Below, piece after piece: positions 34,876 to 45,743 of a stretch of DNA of 64,000 nt. Origin of the DNA: Otatea glauca. Lineage: Eukaryota > Streptophyta > Magnoliopsida > Poales > Poaceae. Location of the stretch: positions 46,112,918 through 46,176,917 of the forward strand of contig CM070730.1 in NCBI GenBank assembly GCA_036346275.1. The letters run 5' to 3'. The notes below the pieces were generated by a model. It was not told the origin of the DNA. It was given only the letters and a program-made list of their open reading frames with translations, and did no database searches. Every line of letters starts with the position of its first letter. Position 1 is the stretch's first letter. The position numbers and the translations under genes were made by a program.

Positions 34876-37284
34876 TACTCACGGTTATATGCCTTGTTGA
34901 TTAATTGCTGAGGAAGGATAAGGGAACTCAAGGTTCTACGAGGAGGAGCACTATGAAGACTTCGACCCCAGAAGATTACCTGGCATGCCGAATGACCTCA
35001 AGTTTTCTTATTTCCTGTACAAGAGTTTATTTATCTCTTAAGCCATGTAAGGCATAGTTTTGTAAACCTTGACCATAACCGGTTACACGTATCCTACCGG
35101 TGCCATGCCAACATCCACGGAAGCCTCCACCTGGCTAACCAGTTGGGTACCTAAAAATATTTATAAATAAAGCTAGAGAGGTGTCATTATTAAAATATTT
35201 TAGAAAATGATTATTTAATAAAAAGAATTCGCTACCCAACTGCCTTTAAAGCATCTTTACTGGTTGTTATCTAGTAAAATATTCCATTCAATCCCGTCCG
35301 TGCACTACATGCATATCTGAACCTGCAGAGTAGTGGGGGATGGATGATACGTACGTACATAGATATTGTTAGTTTGTAGCAGGTAAACGTTTCAATCCAG
35401 AATCCAGTTCTGTCAAACGGTTGACAAAAACATGTCCATGGACCGGGATGTATAAAGGGATCGACCGTTTCCTTTTGTTGATTAGCACGAACGAAAAGCT
35501 ATTAATAATTTAATTATGATGAGGAGCATGCAGCAGCAGCAAATTTTGACACGGGCTCTGCATATAGCTTGGTGTACGTACGTACACGTACGCCGTAGCC
35601 TACGGACCGGCCGGCCACGCGCGCCTATGTATACGCGTACGTATATATACTACGACTGAGAATTAACTTGCCTTTCCTACCTGCTTCCATTGAACTTGTC
35701 GTGCAGTTTACACACACTCTCTCTACGTGCAGTCTGCTGAAATTAATAATTCACGCAAAGATGCAGGTTAATGATGTTGTCGTCGATCTTACGTACTTAG
35801 ATAAGTACATGTAAATAATTATATCTACGTGTATTTATTTCTAGAGTTATTTTATATCTATGTGTATTTATTTCTAGGGTTATTTGGATACGTGTTACCG
35901 TGAAGCTTCCGGTTTTGAGATATGTCAATGTAAAGTTCCTTCTCTAAAATATGCCACTCCCACCTCGCAGGTTGTCACCGTTGGACTCACCGCTACTCAG
36001 TGGTGGTAATCCATCCATGAGAATACACCTAAGCAAGTAAGCAACGGTGAAAGGAAGTGGATGGAGTGTTAATCTACACTTTTTGGAACTTATAGAAAGA
36101 AAGGAACAACAAAACCTTCAACAATTTATATCATACAGTGCAAACTATGTTTAATCTCATTTCTCATAATGTAGATAATCGAAGAACTGCACTGGCAAGC
36201 GACTAAAGCCACCTGCTGGTCTGTGCCTACAGCTGTCTCTTGGGTGGTTTCACTCTGGTTGCATATGTCATCAACAACGGGAGGCAACACTACGTCTTTG
36301 CCTGTGTTACGTGGGTCGGCTGGGAGAAATTGTGGACCTTACAATACCAAAAGAACCGCAACAAGGTGTTCACTTTACTCAGTAGGAGGTCACCTTACAA
36401 ACATTAGCGTTAACTTCCATCTAATCCCTGGGATGTTCTGTTGGTGTTCTTTTCATTTTGTAATCTACCTATCTTTTCCTATAGAGGCGGTCATCATCCT
36501 TGTCAGATTACCAGCTCTCCTATACTGAACCTTCTTGGTCCTTAATATGATTAGTAGCGCTCCTGCCTTAGTTTCACATAAAATATGCCACTGCTATGTA
36601 CCAAAAATGGACATATGTCTTTTTGGACCAAAATACCCATGTCTTCTTCCTTCACCCCTCCCATCCTCCACCTCCTTCACCCTACCGTGGCAGCGGCCAC
36701 CATCTCTCCTTTCTCTTTCCCTCCCTATCTCTCTTTCTATCTCTCCACACCTCCCTCGCCACTCTCTCCTTCCCCAACCACGATGCCGACACCGAATGTG
36801 TCACCTCCTTGTTGCCTCTCTCTCTCTCTCCCTTCCCCACTGGGATACTAGTCCGAGCCATCCCATGGTTGCCGAATCTGGACTTCCTTTGTGCGTTAGC
36901 TACGAATCTAGCACTGCCCTGTCGGCGTCAAACCTAGCCACCTCACACCTGGTGAAGATCAACCGCCCCGGACCTGTTGCCATAGCTCTTCCTGTGACAG
37001 GCACCTACCAGCCAGGGCTACTTATGAAATTGTGAGTAAAGGAGAGGAGTGGAGGTGATGGTGAGGTGGCGATGGTGGTTGGTGGTGGATGAGATATAGA
37101 GGCATTTGTGGCGGTGGCTGGCGGCGAGTTGGCCTGATGAGTCACACCATGGATGAGGATGGATGCAATGAGGAAGGAGGAGAAAGAACAAATAAGTGCA
37201 TTATGGTCTTAAATTGTTTATAATGGTATATTTATAAGAATTGACACTCTGCAGTGCAATATATCAAAGACTAAACTTTGTAGT
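34876..37284. other. Intergenic DNA, no confident gene
   Basis: Near 34935-35040 a short open stretch reads FYEEEHYEDFDPRRLPGMPN behind an AG, which may be one more lost exon. 35500-35760 is AT rich with TACGTACGTA words. 36630-36860 is a CT-rich, low-complexity stretch that is open in several frames at once. 37040-37130 is GGTGG/GATGG rich. Nothing with family support. Confidence 0.45.
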
Positions 37285-37289
37285 GTTAT

Positions 37290-37524
37290 TGTTGGCACAC
37301 GACACCAATACCGAAATAAAAGAACATTGAAGTAGCACAAACACAACTAATACTTTTGTTAGCTCTTTGCTTGCTTTCTTGTTTTTTTGCTTAAAAACGT
37401 AGGACTATCTCTGAATTTATACCCAAATTTACAACTCTAAGAGACAGAATAGGATTCAACAATCCAAATAGGAAAATGACTATTTCCTTCTAGGATTCGG
37501 AGTCTAACTAGATTAGTCTGAACA
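37290..37524 (-). repeat. Short 3' LTR of copia A
   Basis: 235 bp, starting TGTTGGCACACGACACC and ending AGTCTGAACA on the plus strand, with TGTT/AACA ends. Placed directly after the pol stop and purine tract. Very short LTRs of this size are typical of Retrofit/Hopscotch-type copia elements. Confidence 0.75.
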
Positions 37525-37532
37525 ATCTACCC

Positions 37533-37674
37533 CTAATCTAATCTTGGCTGTGCGAGATCTCTGACACCCAGCAGATCATAGATCTCTTTAAACTTGACTC
37601 GTGCAAGTGCCTTTGTGAGAATATCTGCACGCTGTTCCTCTGTGCACATGTGCTTGACAATAATCAGTCCCTTC
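37533..37674 (-). pseudogene. Copia A RNase H C-terminal piece
   Basis: Reads GLIIVKHMCTEEQRADILTK then ALARVKFKEIYDLLG and ends at TAG (37535-37533). EEQRADILTKAL is the conserved copia RNase H terminus (family form: D/EQLADILTK). It continues exactly from CVEK at 41862-41900 once the intervening solo LTR and one CCTTC copy are removed. Confidence 0.85.
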
Positions 37675-38828
37675 TGAAGGGGAACGGGTAGGCTACTCTA
37701 GCGAAAAATTAAAATTTTCTACTGCGAAACTAATGAACCACTGCAAGTTATAGATCACAGAATTACCACTAGACGCGCAGACCCGTAGCGGAAGTAGAGT
37801 CGATGTAGCGCGGTGGTGTAGATGTAGTCGTACTAGCCTCGCGCCTCCTCAACAGCTCCTTGTGACTGTCGCAGGTTGCGGATCGTTCTAGCGTTGAAGC
37901 TTCGCAGCAACACCTCCAAGGTATCCACACGTACGAGGCAGGAACACCACATGTCGGAGTGCTAGCGCCGGCTGCGCGGTTCTGGACGGAGGAGGGGCGG
38001 CGGCTAGTGTTTTGGGAATTCTGAATTCCTATTGTGTCTCTTCGTTCATCTCAGCCACGACCCCTTTCCTTTATATAGACGTCCTATAGCGGGTCAAACT
38101 CCTTGAAGCCAATTAGGAGCTCTAAACCCATTACAACTCGGATCCCTATCCGAATTGGTTACAACCCCTTAAGTGTGCGACCCTATAAGTAGGGGTGCAA
38201 TCGGATTGGATTCGGTTGGATAGCACTCTTTCCATATCCTAAACCATATTTTTTGTCGGATTCGGATAATACCGGATATGAATATGGCACGGATAATATC
38301 GGTCACAGATTCGAATTAAATACGGAGCGGAATCGATACGGTATCAAATAATTTTTATCGGATAATGCACAAAAATAGATACCATATAAAGCAAACATAT
38401 AGTACTGATTAACCAACCGTATGAGTTCAACATGCAACAAGATTATTGCAGTCTAACAAGTCATTTTATCGGGCAATTTCGAAACATAGAATGATACGTA
38501 AATAATATTACGATAAGTCGATAACATGACCATAAGCCATGAGGTCCATAAGTCCATAACTCCATGTTTTCATGAGAGCTCGATCTCCCTACTGACCTAC
38601 CCTTTTCTAGTTTGATCATTTCCATAGCCTAAGAATAAGAAAACAAATTACCATCATTTGGGAAACTCTGCTCAATAAGTTCAAACTTGCTAACTTCAAA
38701 AAGTCTACTAATGCAACACTTAGATGCACAAGCAGAATTACCAATACACGCGTTGTTCAAATTAACAAAACAAAATTGCATGATTCATAACAGAGCAGCT
38801 CTCACATCTTCTACTTCTTCCCAAACCT

Positions 38829-40390
38829 TCACTTCTTTCTAGCTTTTCTCTTGTCTTTCTTGATCTTCAGGTGAAGCTGTACCTTCTTCTTGCTAATGCT
38901 GCCGATTGGCTTCAAGAAGGATGTAGACCTGTTGTTTTCGCCATCAACAATCTCCACATCTGTAATATTCATTAGATCAGAGCACATCAGTCAAGAAAAC
39001 ACAAAAGGATGATGTGCAAGTGAAATTGCAGAACAATAAAAAAAGTTGACCAAGGGTAGATTTACTATAAGCTCCTAACTAAGGTGCCTCAGTGACCAAG
39101 GACATGTCCAATGGAAAAAAATAATTGAGCACTGAGAATTTTGAGAAATATATTATTAGATGGCTTAGTTTCTATTCAAACAATATAAACATTTGACGAC
39201 TCAAAAGTTCAAACTGCTAGCAAAACTACAGTAACTCAGTCACTCATCATGCAAAAGGACATGAAATCAACAAACAGGCACTCTTTGCATCAAGTTCTAA
39301 AGGCGCAGATTTCTTAATGAAGCTGAATCAAGTAACAAATTTGATAGTTTCCAGCTAGCTTTTTTAGAACAAATGATCAAAATTTGTGCTCAAATAAAAA
39401 TTATGTTCTTTCAATAACCTCACAGTATCCAATCCATAAGGTAAAAACGTATTAAAAAATGCCACAAAGATCACCAGCATCTCCTGATACAAGTAGTTAT
39501 ATTAGTCTAGAAGTTGCATCTAGAAGCATCAATTCAAAGTTACAAACAAAAGCTATGTGATAAAGTATGCGACACCAATCGCAATAGTTCCTCACAATTA
39601 GGACAATTCCAACCCAATCCAGACATGAGGAAGCAACTCAAATAGATAGATAACAACCAGGCTAATATCATAGTTCCTCACAATTAGGACAATTCCAACC
39701 CAATCCAGACATGAGGAAGCAACTCAAATAGATAGATAACAACTAGGCTAATATCAATAGAAGTTCAAAGCCTCCCCAATTGACGCAAGATATAAACATA
39801 CTACAATTTGCGAGAGTAAAGCTTTCATATAAAATCACTGATCGCAAATCATCTTGAACCCATGCAACAGTCATCAACTAATGCCTTTCCCAGATTGGAT
39901 GCAACTTCAAGGAGAGCTTTGAACCAGGCATCAAAACAGCCATGAAAGGCAATTTGCATAAGGATCACTCCTTTCTGCTAATCACCGCTAAGTTCCAGTA
40001 GAGACCTCACTGGAACAAATCATCTATATTTGTAACCCGATGAATTGAATTGATATGTTTATTACTAACAAGCAACGAAGAGCATGCGGATTCTAGCAGA
40101 CAAGGCGCTAAAGATCCTGTCTTTCCCATGAAACAACACCAAACACCCTGTGGTAAACCAGCAAGGCAAAGAGGGCTCACCCATGGCCGAGGCCGAGGCC
40201 GAGCCAGAGGTTGCACGGGAGCTGCTGGAATCTTGGGATGGCGGGGGACGGACAGAGACCTTGGGGTGGCGAGGGTGACGGCCTGCGTGGCGAGCATGGC
40301 GGTCTCCTTATTGTCGTAGAAGGGCTCCACGATCTCCCGCCGCAGCGTCCGCAACCGCTTCTCCCGTTTCGATCGCAACAACTTTGCCAT
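38829..40390 (-). pseudogene. Captured LLPH/YBL028C-N-like gene (two exons and intron)
   Basis: Exon 1 (40390-40181) starts MAKLLRSKREKRLRTLRREI then VEPFYDNKETAMLATQAV, and is followed by a GTGAGC donor. Exon 2 (38959-38829), after ATATTACAG, reads VEIVDGENNRS, then FLKPIGSISKKKVQLHLKIK and KDKRKARKK with TGA. Start MAKxLRSKxxK is the YBL028C N-terminal (DUF2423) signature and the basic tail is that of its plant homologues; human LLPH is a nucleolar relative linked to ribosome biogenesis. Exon 1 (210 nt) ends in phase 0 while exon 2 needs phase 1, so either the true donor differs or a frameshift has occurred. A GA-rich leader (about 40391-40410) precedes the ATG. Probably non-functional, possibly transcribed. 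Confidence 0.7.
39585..39756 (+). repeat. 86-bp tandem duplication in the captured intron
   Basis: 39585-39670 is repeated at 39671-39756 with one visible difference (ACAACCAGG against ACAACTAGG). The near identity shows a recent duplication. Confidence 0.9.
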
Positions 40391-41861
40391 CTCTCTCTCT
40401 CTCTCGGGGGACGAACCGAGTGCAGGGGTGGGCGCTAGGACGGGCAGAGCAAAGGGGGGCGTCGAGCCATGGAGGTCAGAGGGGCGGCGGCGGAACCGGC
40501 GGCGGGAATCGGTGTCGGGGACGAATCGAAGAGGGGCGGGCGCCGGGGCCTGAGGGTCTTCGCCGAGGCCCAAGGGGCGGTGGGACCGGCGGATGGCGGC
40601 GGCAGGTCTCGGCGCTCGGGGTCAGGCCGTCACCCCTGGATTTGGACCTGGAGGCTGAGAATGAGAAAACTAGGGTTAGGCTGGGCGTCTGGCTAAGTGG
40701 ATAACCGGTTAAGGGCTTAAGGCAGTCAGTCTGATATCCGATTGTCCGAATCCGGATATATTCGAAAATATATTTGAAATATCCCGATTCGATGGATAGC
40801 GATGTATCGAATCCGAAATCGGATCCAAATTCAAAAATTATCTGAAAAATCTATCTGAATCCGATCCGAATACATCCAGTCGGTCGGTCGAAAATTATCC
40901 GATCTGATTGCACCCCTACCTATAGGTTCACATGCACTCAGACATGGCTCGAGTACCCATATCGACTATCAAGTACTCCTACTGGACCATCGGGTACACC
41001 TACTCGACCATCGAGTACTCGACCAATAGTCGGTAGTGGCCCCTAGCAGGACTTGCCGACTCTTGAGTACTTGTAAAGATCGAACAAACCTCAACAATAT
41101 CCTATATGCATTTCCTTTTTCCTCATGATATCAGTCAAACCCAAGGTGAGATATTGTCATCCTTGTTTGAATGGCTCGATCACTCTTTCTCAATGCCTTG
41201 ACTCGGAATACCCAAATACCTCGAGTTAACTCTTTAACTCGATGACTCGAGTAGCATGGCCATGCGTTTTCGGATTTCGACCACTTCAGAGGCCTAGAGA
41301 TATCTCGCCCATTGTATGGAGGGACAAATACTATCTTGATCGATCATGCCTCGTAGCATGTTTCATGACAAACCCGAAAGCCATCTTTATAACTATCCAG
41401 TTACGGAGTAGCGTTTGACGATCCCTAAGTAAGCCATTACACATCCCAAGAACATGTGACGATCTCAAGTCAAAGGATATAGCATACATATCGTATATGA
41501 GACCAACTGATGACATGGAAAAATACAACGTTCTCACAGTGTCTCATAGTGGGTCGATGTCCAACACCATATTCTCTAACATGTGTCCATATTATTGATT
41601 TGATATCTCCATATCTATGACCTATGAAACATGGACATCGACCAATACATATGCTAGTCTACTCATATGTGTCCTCATATAATTATCAACTAGGAACCCC
41701 TTTTAGATTGAACATCATAAAGATGAATACAGAGTTTCACAAACAAGTCAGTACTTGTTAATCAATATCCATAATGTTATTCAAAGAACAATCTCATAGT
41801 TCATGAACATTTATGAAAATATAATCATCTCTATGATTGCCTCTAGAGCATATTTGCAACA

Positions 41862-42598
41862 CCTTCTCCACGCATTCTATCATAAAATGAAACCGGGTTT
41901 CAATGTATTTGCTTCTCCCATGAAACACAGGATTTTTCATCAAAGTGATGGCTGATTGGTTGTCAATGTACAAGATGACCGGATTTAGGGCTTTTCTCAT
42001 TACCTCACTTACTTCGCAACCATGTGCCTTGACATGCTATTGCATAGCATCAATGAATTCAGCTTCACATGATGACATAGCAACACTTTTCTATTTCTGA
42101 GATACCTAAGCGACTATATTCCCATTGAAGTAGAACGCCATGCCGCTTGTGCTTTTTCTGTCATCTATATTGTCCGCCAAGTTGCTATCTGTGTAGCCTT
42201 CAATATTCGTCGTCTACATATACACCAATAATAAGTGTATCTCACTCATTTATTGTACCTTTGGTAGATGAATTGTTCTTGCGCACACTTCATGAACCCT
42301 AGTTTCTTATGACTCTTGTCCAGCCAATTGTTCCACACCTTCGGAGCTTGATGCAGCCTGTAAAGCGCCTTTGAGAGTTTATACACCTTATGCTTCTCTC
42401 CCTCTTTGATGAATCCTTCCGGTTGAGCAACGTACACCTCTTCCTCGAGATCACTGTTCAAGAATGTTGACTTGACATCCAGGTGGTGGACTTCCCATCC
42501 ACTTTGCGTTGCAAGAGCAAGTAGAAGTCTCACTGTCTCAAGTCGTGTCACAGGAGTGAACACCACGTCGAAGTCTATTCCGTGTCACTGTATATATC
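41862..42598 (-). pseudogene. Copia A reverse transcriptase/RNase H piece with internal deletion
   Basis: Minus strand from 42598: HGIDFDVVFTPVTRLETVRL, then GWEVHHLDVKSTFLNSDLEE, VYKLSKALYRLHQAPKVWNN, and LIIGVYVDD with the catalytic YVDD near 42205-42220. Right after YVDD the sequence jumps to IEGYTDSNLADNIDDRKSTS, which belongs to RNase H, so the thumb/connection part is deleted. RNase H continues SSCEAEFIDAMQ and VILYIDNQSAITLMKNPVFH to CVEK. Stops include a TGA just before HGIDF. Confidence 0.85.
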
Positions 42599-45500
42599 TG
42601 TCGGGACCCGAATATGCAAATCCGGACCCTCTGTGTATACCACACTAGTCCAGGATCACGCTAGTGCACACAGGCTCAACATCAGTGAATATCACAATCA
42701 TACATAGCAGAAATAATATGAAAGACATCATATATAGTATACTACTAGTTGAATGACCTTATGGTCAACTTACATGACTATGCCTCGCAAGGCTGAATAA
42801 CACATTAAACTGCAGCGGAATGAAAACGTAGATAACCCCTCAGTATACCACAGGCAACTGACAAGGCTTGCGCCCTAAACATTCGTCTCCTCCTGAAATC
42901 TTTCCTCCAGCATTGATGTAAACTCTTCAACTGGTGATGTTATTGTTGGCAAGGGTGAGTACTTAAAGCACTCAACAAGTTGTGCACAGAATGCAATTAT
43001 AACATAACTATATGCAAGGCTTATTCCAAAGGATAGGCTATCAGGGCTATTTTGCAACAAAGCAGCATTTATAAACAAATACAATAAATAGATTGTAAAG
43101 ACTGTAAAACAAATAACAATAATAGCTAGATTCAGCATTTCTCAAGTAAACCAAGTTTTCAATCCTAAATCAATTTCCGTCTTCCATATGGCCTTCCGCC
43201 ATCCCAACCAAGTTGTCCAATTAATTAAACTAACCCTTAACTGTAATTCCCGAGCATTGCTCAATACCGCGAGCACGGCTATCCGAATAGTCTCACACTC
43301 TGCAGAGGTTATGCACTTTACCCACACGGCATGATATTCTCTTTGCGCCTGGCCATTAGCACACTTCCTTTGGTGTGCCGGCAGAGAAATCATGACAAAG
43401 CCTTTACAATGCTCTGGCTTAACCCAGTACTACCCGCTAAGGTTTCAACACTGGTGGGTCTGAAAACCACAACCAGGGCCCCCCTCTTGTGCCATGTGAA
43501 TTACTCCAAAACTCGGGAACGCACACCGACCAAGATAGTACCAAAGTTAAGACATTGCAAATTAATCAGCTAGGCTGGCCCATACCAGACAAGTGGTTGC
43601 ATGATTGACTCAGGTCAAAGGCTTGCAAGGTTAAGTCCTTAGTGTGATCAAGGCAAGACATCCACATACCCTCTGCCCATTGGGCCCACCTTGGCATACT
43701 CGCCCCTTGTCACTTGCCCCAATCTAAATGATTATCACCCAGTTGATTACCAAGCACCACGTGCTATCAACAATTCAACATCGTTGCATGACATGACTCA
43801 TCACCACAACTCAATCTCATCGTGTGATCCCACATGACACACAAGTTCATAACCTTGTTCCATATTCCATTAATCAAGATTAATTATCAATGATTCTGAC
43901 ACATGTGATGACGTGGCATGGCTAAGCAACTAGTACGAACTAACCCTCCAATGTTGATTATAATTACCAACCAACTATATTGAACCAATTTAGGGTGACT
44001 ATGGATCATGGCATACAATGACAAGGTAGGGTATAGATCAATCTGGTATATTAGCTAAGCCCAATCTAATTTGAAACAATTGTATATTTGAAATATATGC
44101 AATAGGATAAAACAAATATAGCAATTTTATAAACATGGGTTCAACATGATCAAAGCACAACTTGCCTTGGAATAGGTCCTGATCTGGTTCTGGAACTTGC
44201 TCTTGAGTTGTTGGATCTTCCTCCGAAGCGTCGCACAATTCAACGTCTACGCGTACCGAAGAAGAAAAGAAAATAAATACCAAAACAGAGAGCAAATGAA
44301 CTCCAAAAATCAAATAAAATTCACCACTAAATAGATCTCAATTTTACAAATTTTTAGAAATTTGAAACACTCAAATCCGAGTTACGATGCAAAAGATATA
44401 GCCTTTTGAAGTTTGGAATAAATACTGAAAATAGCAAAAAAAATCAGAATTAACAGATTTATTATTATTTTTAAACTGAAAAAGCGGTTTATGACGTTAG
44501 CCCTGGTCCGAAGCGCTCCGGTGCTGACACGTGCCCCCCTCGGTCCATGGACTGCGTCCATGATCTTCCTCGGGTTCACGGTGGATCTGGTCCACACGGG
44601 TCATGCTCCCTGACACGCGGGCCCGCGCCTCGGCTGAATGGATCGCCACGCCGCTACCAAGACGCCACGCCGGCGCACACATCGCCCGATCCAGTGGCTG
44701 CGCCACGCAGCGACACACGGCGACGAGCCGCCTAACCACGCCGACGTCGACGGCGCGGACACCTAGGGTCGTCGGCGGCGAGGTTGGAAAGTACCTTCGG
44801 GCACGTCTCAACGTGGCGAAACTGATGACACGGTCGAACATTTCTCTGGATCACCGGAACGACAATGGGCGAGGACTTCTTCATCGGCGGCGGCGGTCTC
44901 CACGGCGATCTCCTCCTTCGACGATGTTCGACAAGACTAGCGCGCGACGGGCTCCCCTCGCCGAGACGAATCTAATGGCCCCTGGTTGCGTGCCTCAAAC
45001 TCCACTTGACGATGGCGGAATCGACGAAACCGAGAAGCGGCGGCGCTCTTCGAGAAAACTCCGATTGCGGCGCATTTAAAAGCCACTTTCACGACGAGCT
45101 TAGGGCTTCTGCTAGATATGATCCGGTGCCCTTGATGCGCACCCCTTTATAGCACTTAGGAGTCCAGATCACGCACAAACGGAGAAGAGTTCAAGGCGGC
45201 GCCGAGACGGACACGGAGCGGAGTCCACGCCGGTCACGCGAGCACGATGACGCTCCACCCTACACGTGGCGCGATGCTCTGCTGCGATCCGCTCTGGCTC
45301 GATCTAATCCGGACCGCCCGTTCGATCACACGGTCCAGAATGGCCGACGCGAGGCTTCTAGAAGCTTGGCCTAACGGCTGCGCGCATGGGCCAGCTTGCA
45401 ACAGAGATGGGCTACGGCCCAGCACTATTACACGATTTTCCCATATTTTAGTTAATAAAATAATTCTTGTAATTCGATTACTCAGTTTTAAGCAGAATAA

Positions 45501-45743
45501 ATATCAGGAAAAATCCTAGAAAAATCTCAAAAATACTTTGAAACATTCTGGACTTAAATAAAATATTTTTGGCAAAACTTTATTTTAGCTTTTCACATAT
45601 TTAAATAGATTTGAATAAAAGGCAATAAACTTGATTTGAAATTAATTCAAATAAATCCTGAAAAATCCAAATAAATTCCAGAAAATCATAAGTGCACAAA
45701 TAAGCAATAAAACAATATTTAAGCAAATTTTTGGGAAGTTACA
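42599..45743 (-). mobile_element. 3.1-kb solo LTR (Tekay/RIRE-like gypsy) inserted in copia A
   Basis: Plus-strand ends TGTCGGGACCCGAATATG (42599) and GGGAAGTTACA (45743) are flanked by a perfect 5-bp duplication ATATC (42594-42598, 45744-45748). TGTAACTTCCC...GGGTCCCGACA on the minus strand is the usual start and finish of long grass chromovirus LTRs. No internal domain is present, so it is a solo LTR. Its 44500-45420 part is GC rich and open in several frames on both strands, which is compositional. It resembles the fragment at 22640-23920 in block order (GTCCATGGAC words, CTCTGCAGAG near 43300). Confidence 0.9.

Larger units (their letters stand above)
38190..40918. mobile_element. hAT-type element carrying a captured host gene
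   Basis: Ends TAGGGGTGCAATC (38190) and GATTGCACCCCTA (40918) are perfect 13-bp inverted repeats. Flanks CCTATAAG (38182-38189) and CCTATAGG (40919-40926) are an 8-bp duplication with one mismatch, the hAT size. Subterminal regions repeat GGATTCGG / CCGAATCC words in both orientations, as in grass hAT MITEs. There is no transposase; instead the interior holds two exons and an intron of a cellular gene on the minus strand. Confidence 0.85.
37675..41861 (-). mobile_element. Angela-like solo LTR inserted in copia A
   Basis: On the minus strand it starts TGTTGCAAATATGCTCTAGA at 41861, like the Angela/BARE LTR start, and ends CCCGTTCCCCTTCA at 37675. It is flanked by the 5-bp duplication CCTTC (plus strand, 37670-37674 and 41862-41866). 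There is no internal domain, so it is a solo LTR left by LTR-LTR recombination. It is enlarged by a 2729-bp hAT element (38190-40918); without that it is about 1.45 kb. A minus-strand TATAAAGG promoter word lies near 38070-38080. Confidence 0.9.

Noticed and set aside
36535..37035. 166-residue plus-strand open frame rich in Ser, Pro and Leu
   Set aside because: The stretch is CT-rich low-complexity DNA that is open in three overlapping frames, has no domain, and lies between repeats.
40384..40704. Gly/Arg-rich plus-strand open frame
   Set aside because: Antisense to the captured LLPH-like exon and its leader; composition is a shadow of the minus-strand text.
44497..45079. Overlapping open frames on both strands in a GC-rich block
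   Set aside because: They lie inside a 3.1-kb solo LTR (42599-45743) with a perfect target duplication; openness follows from GC content.
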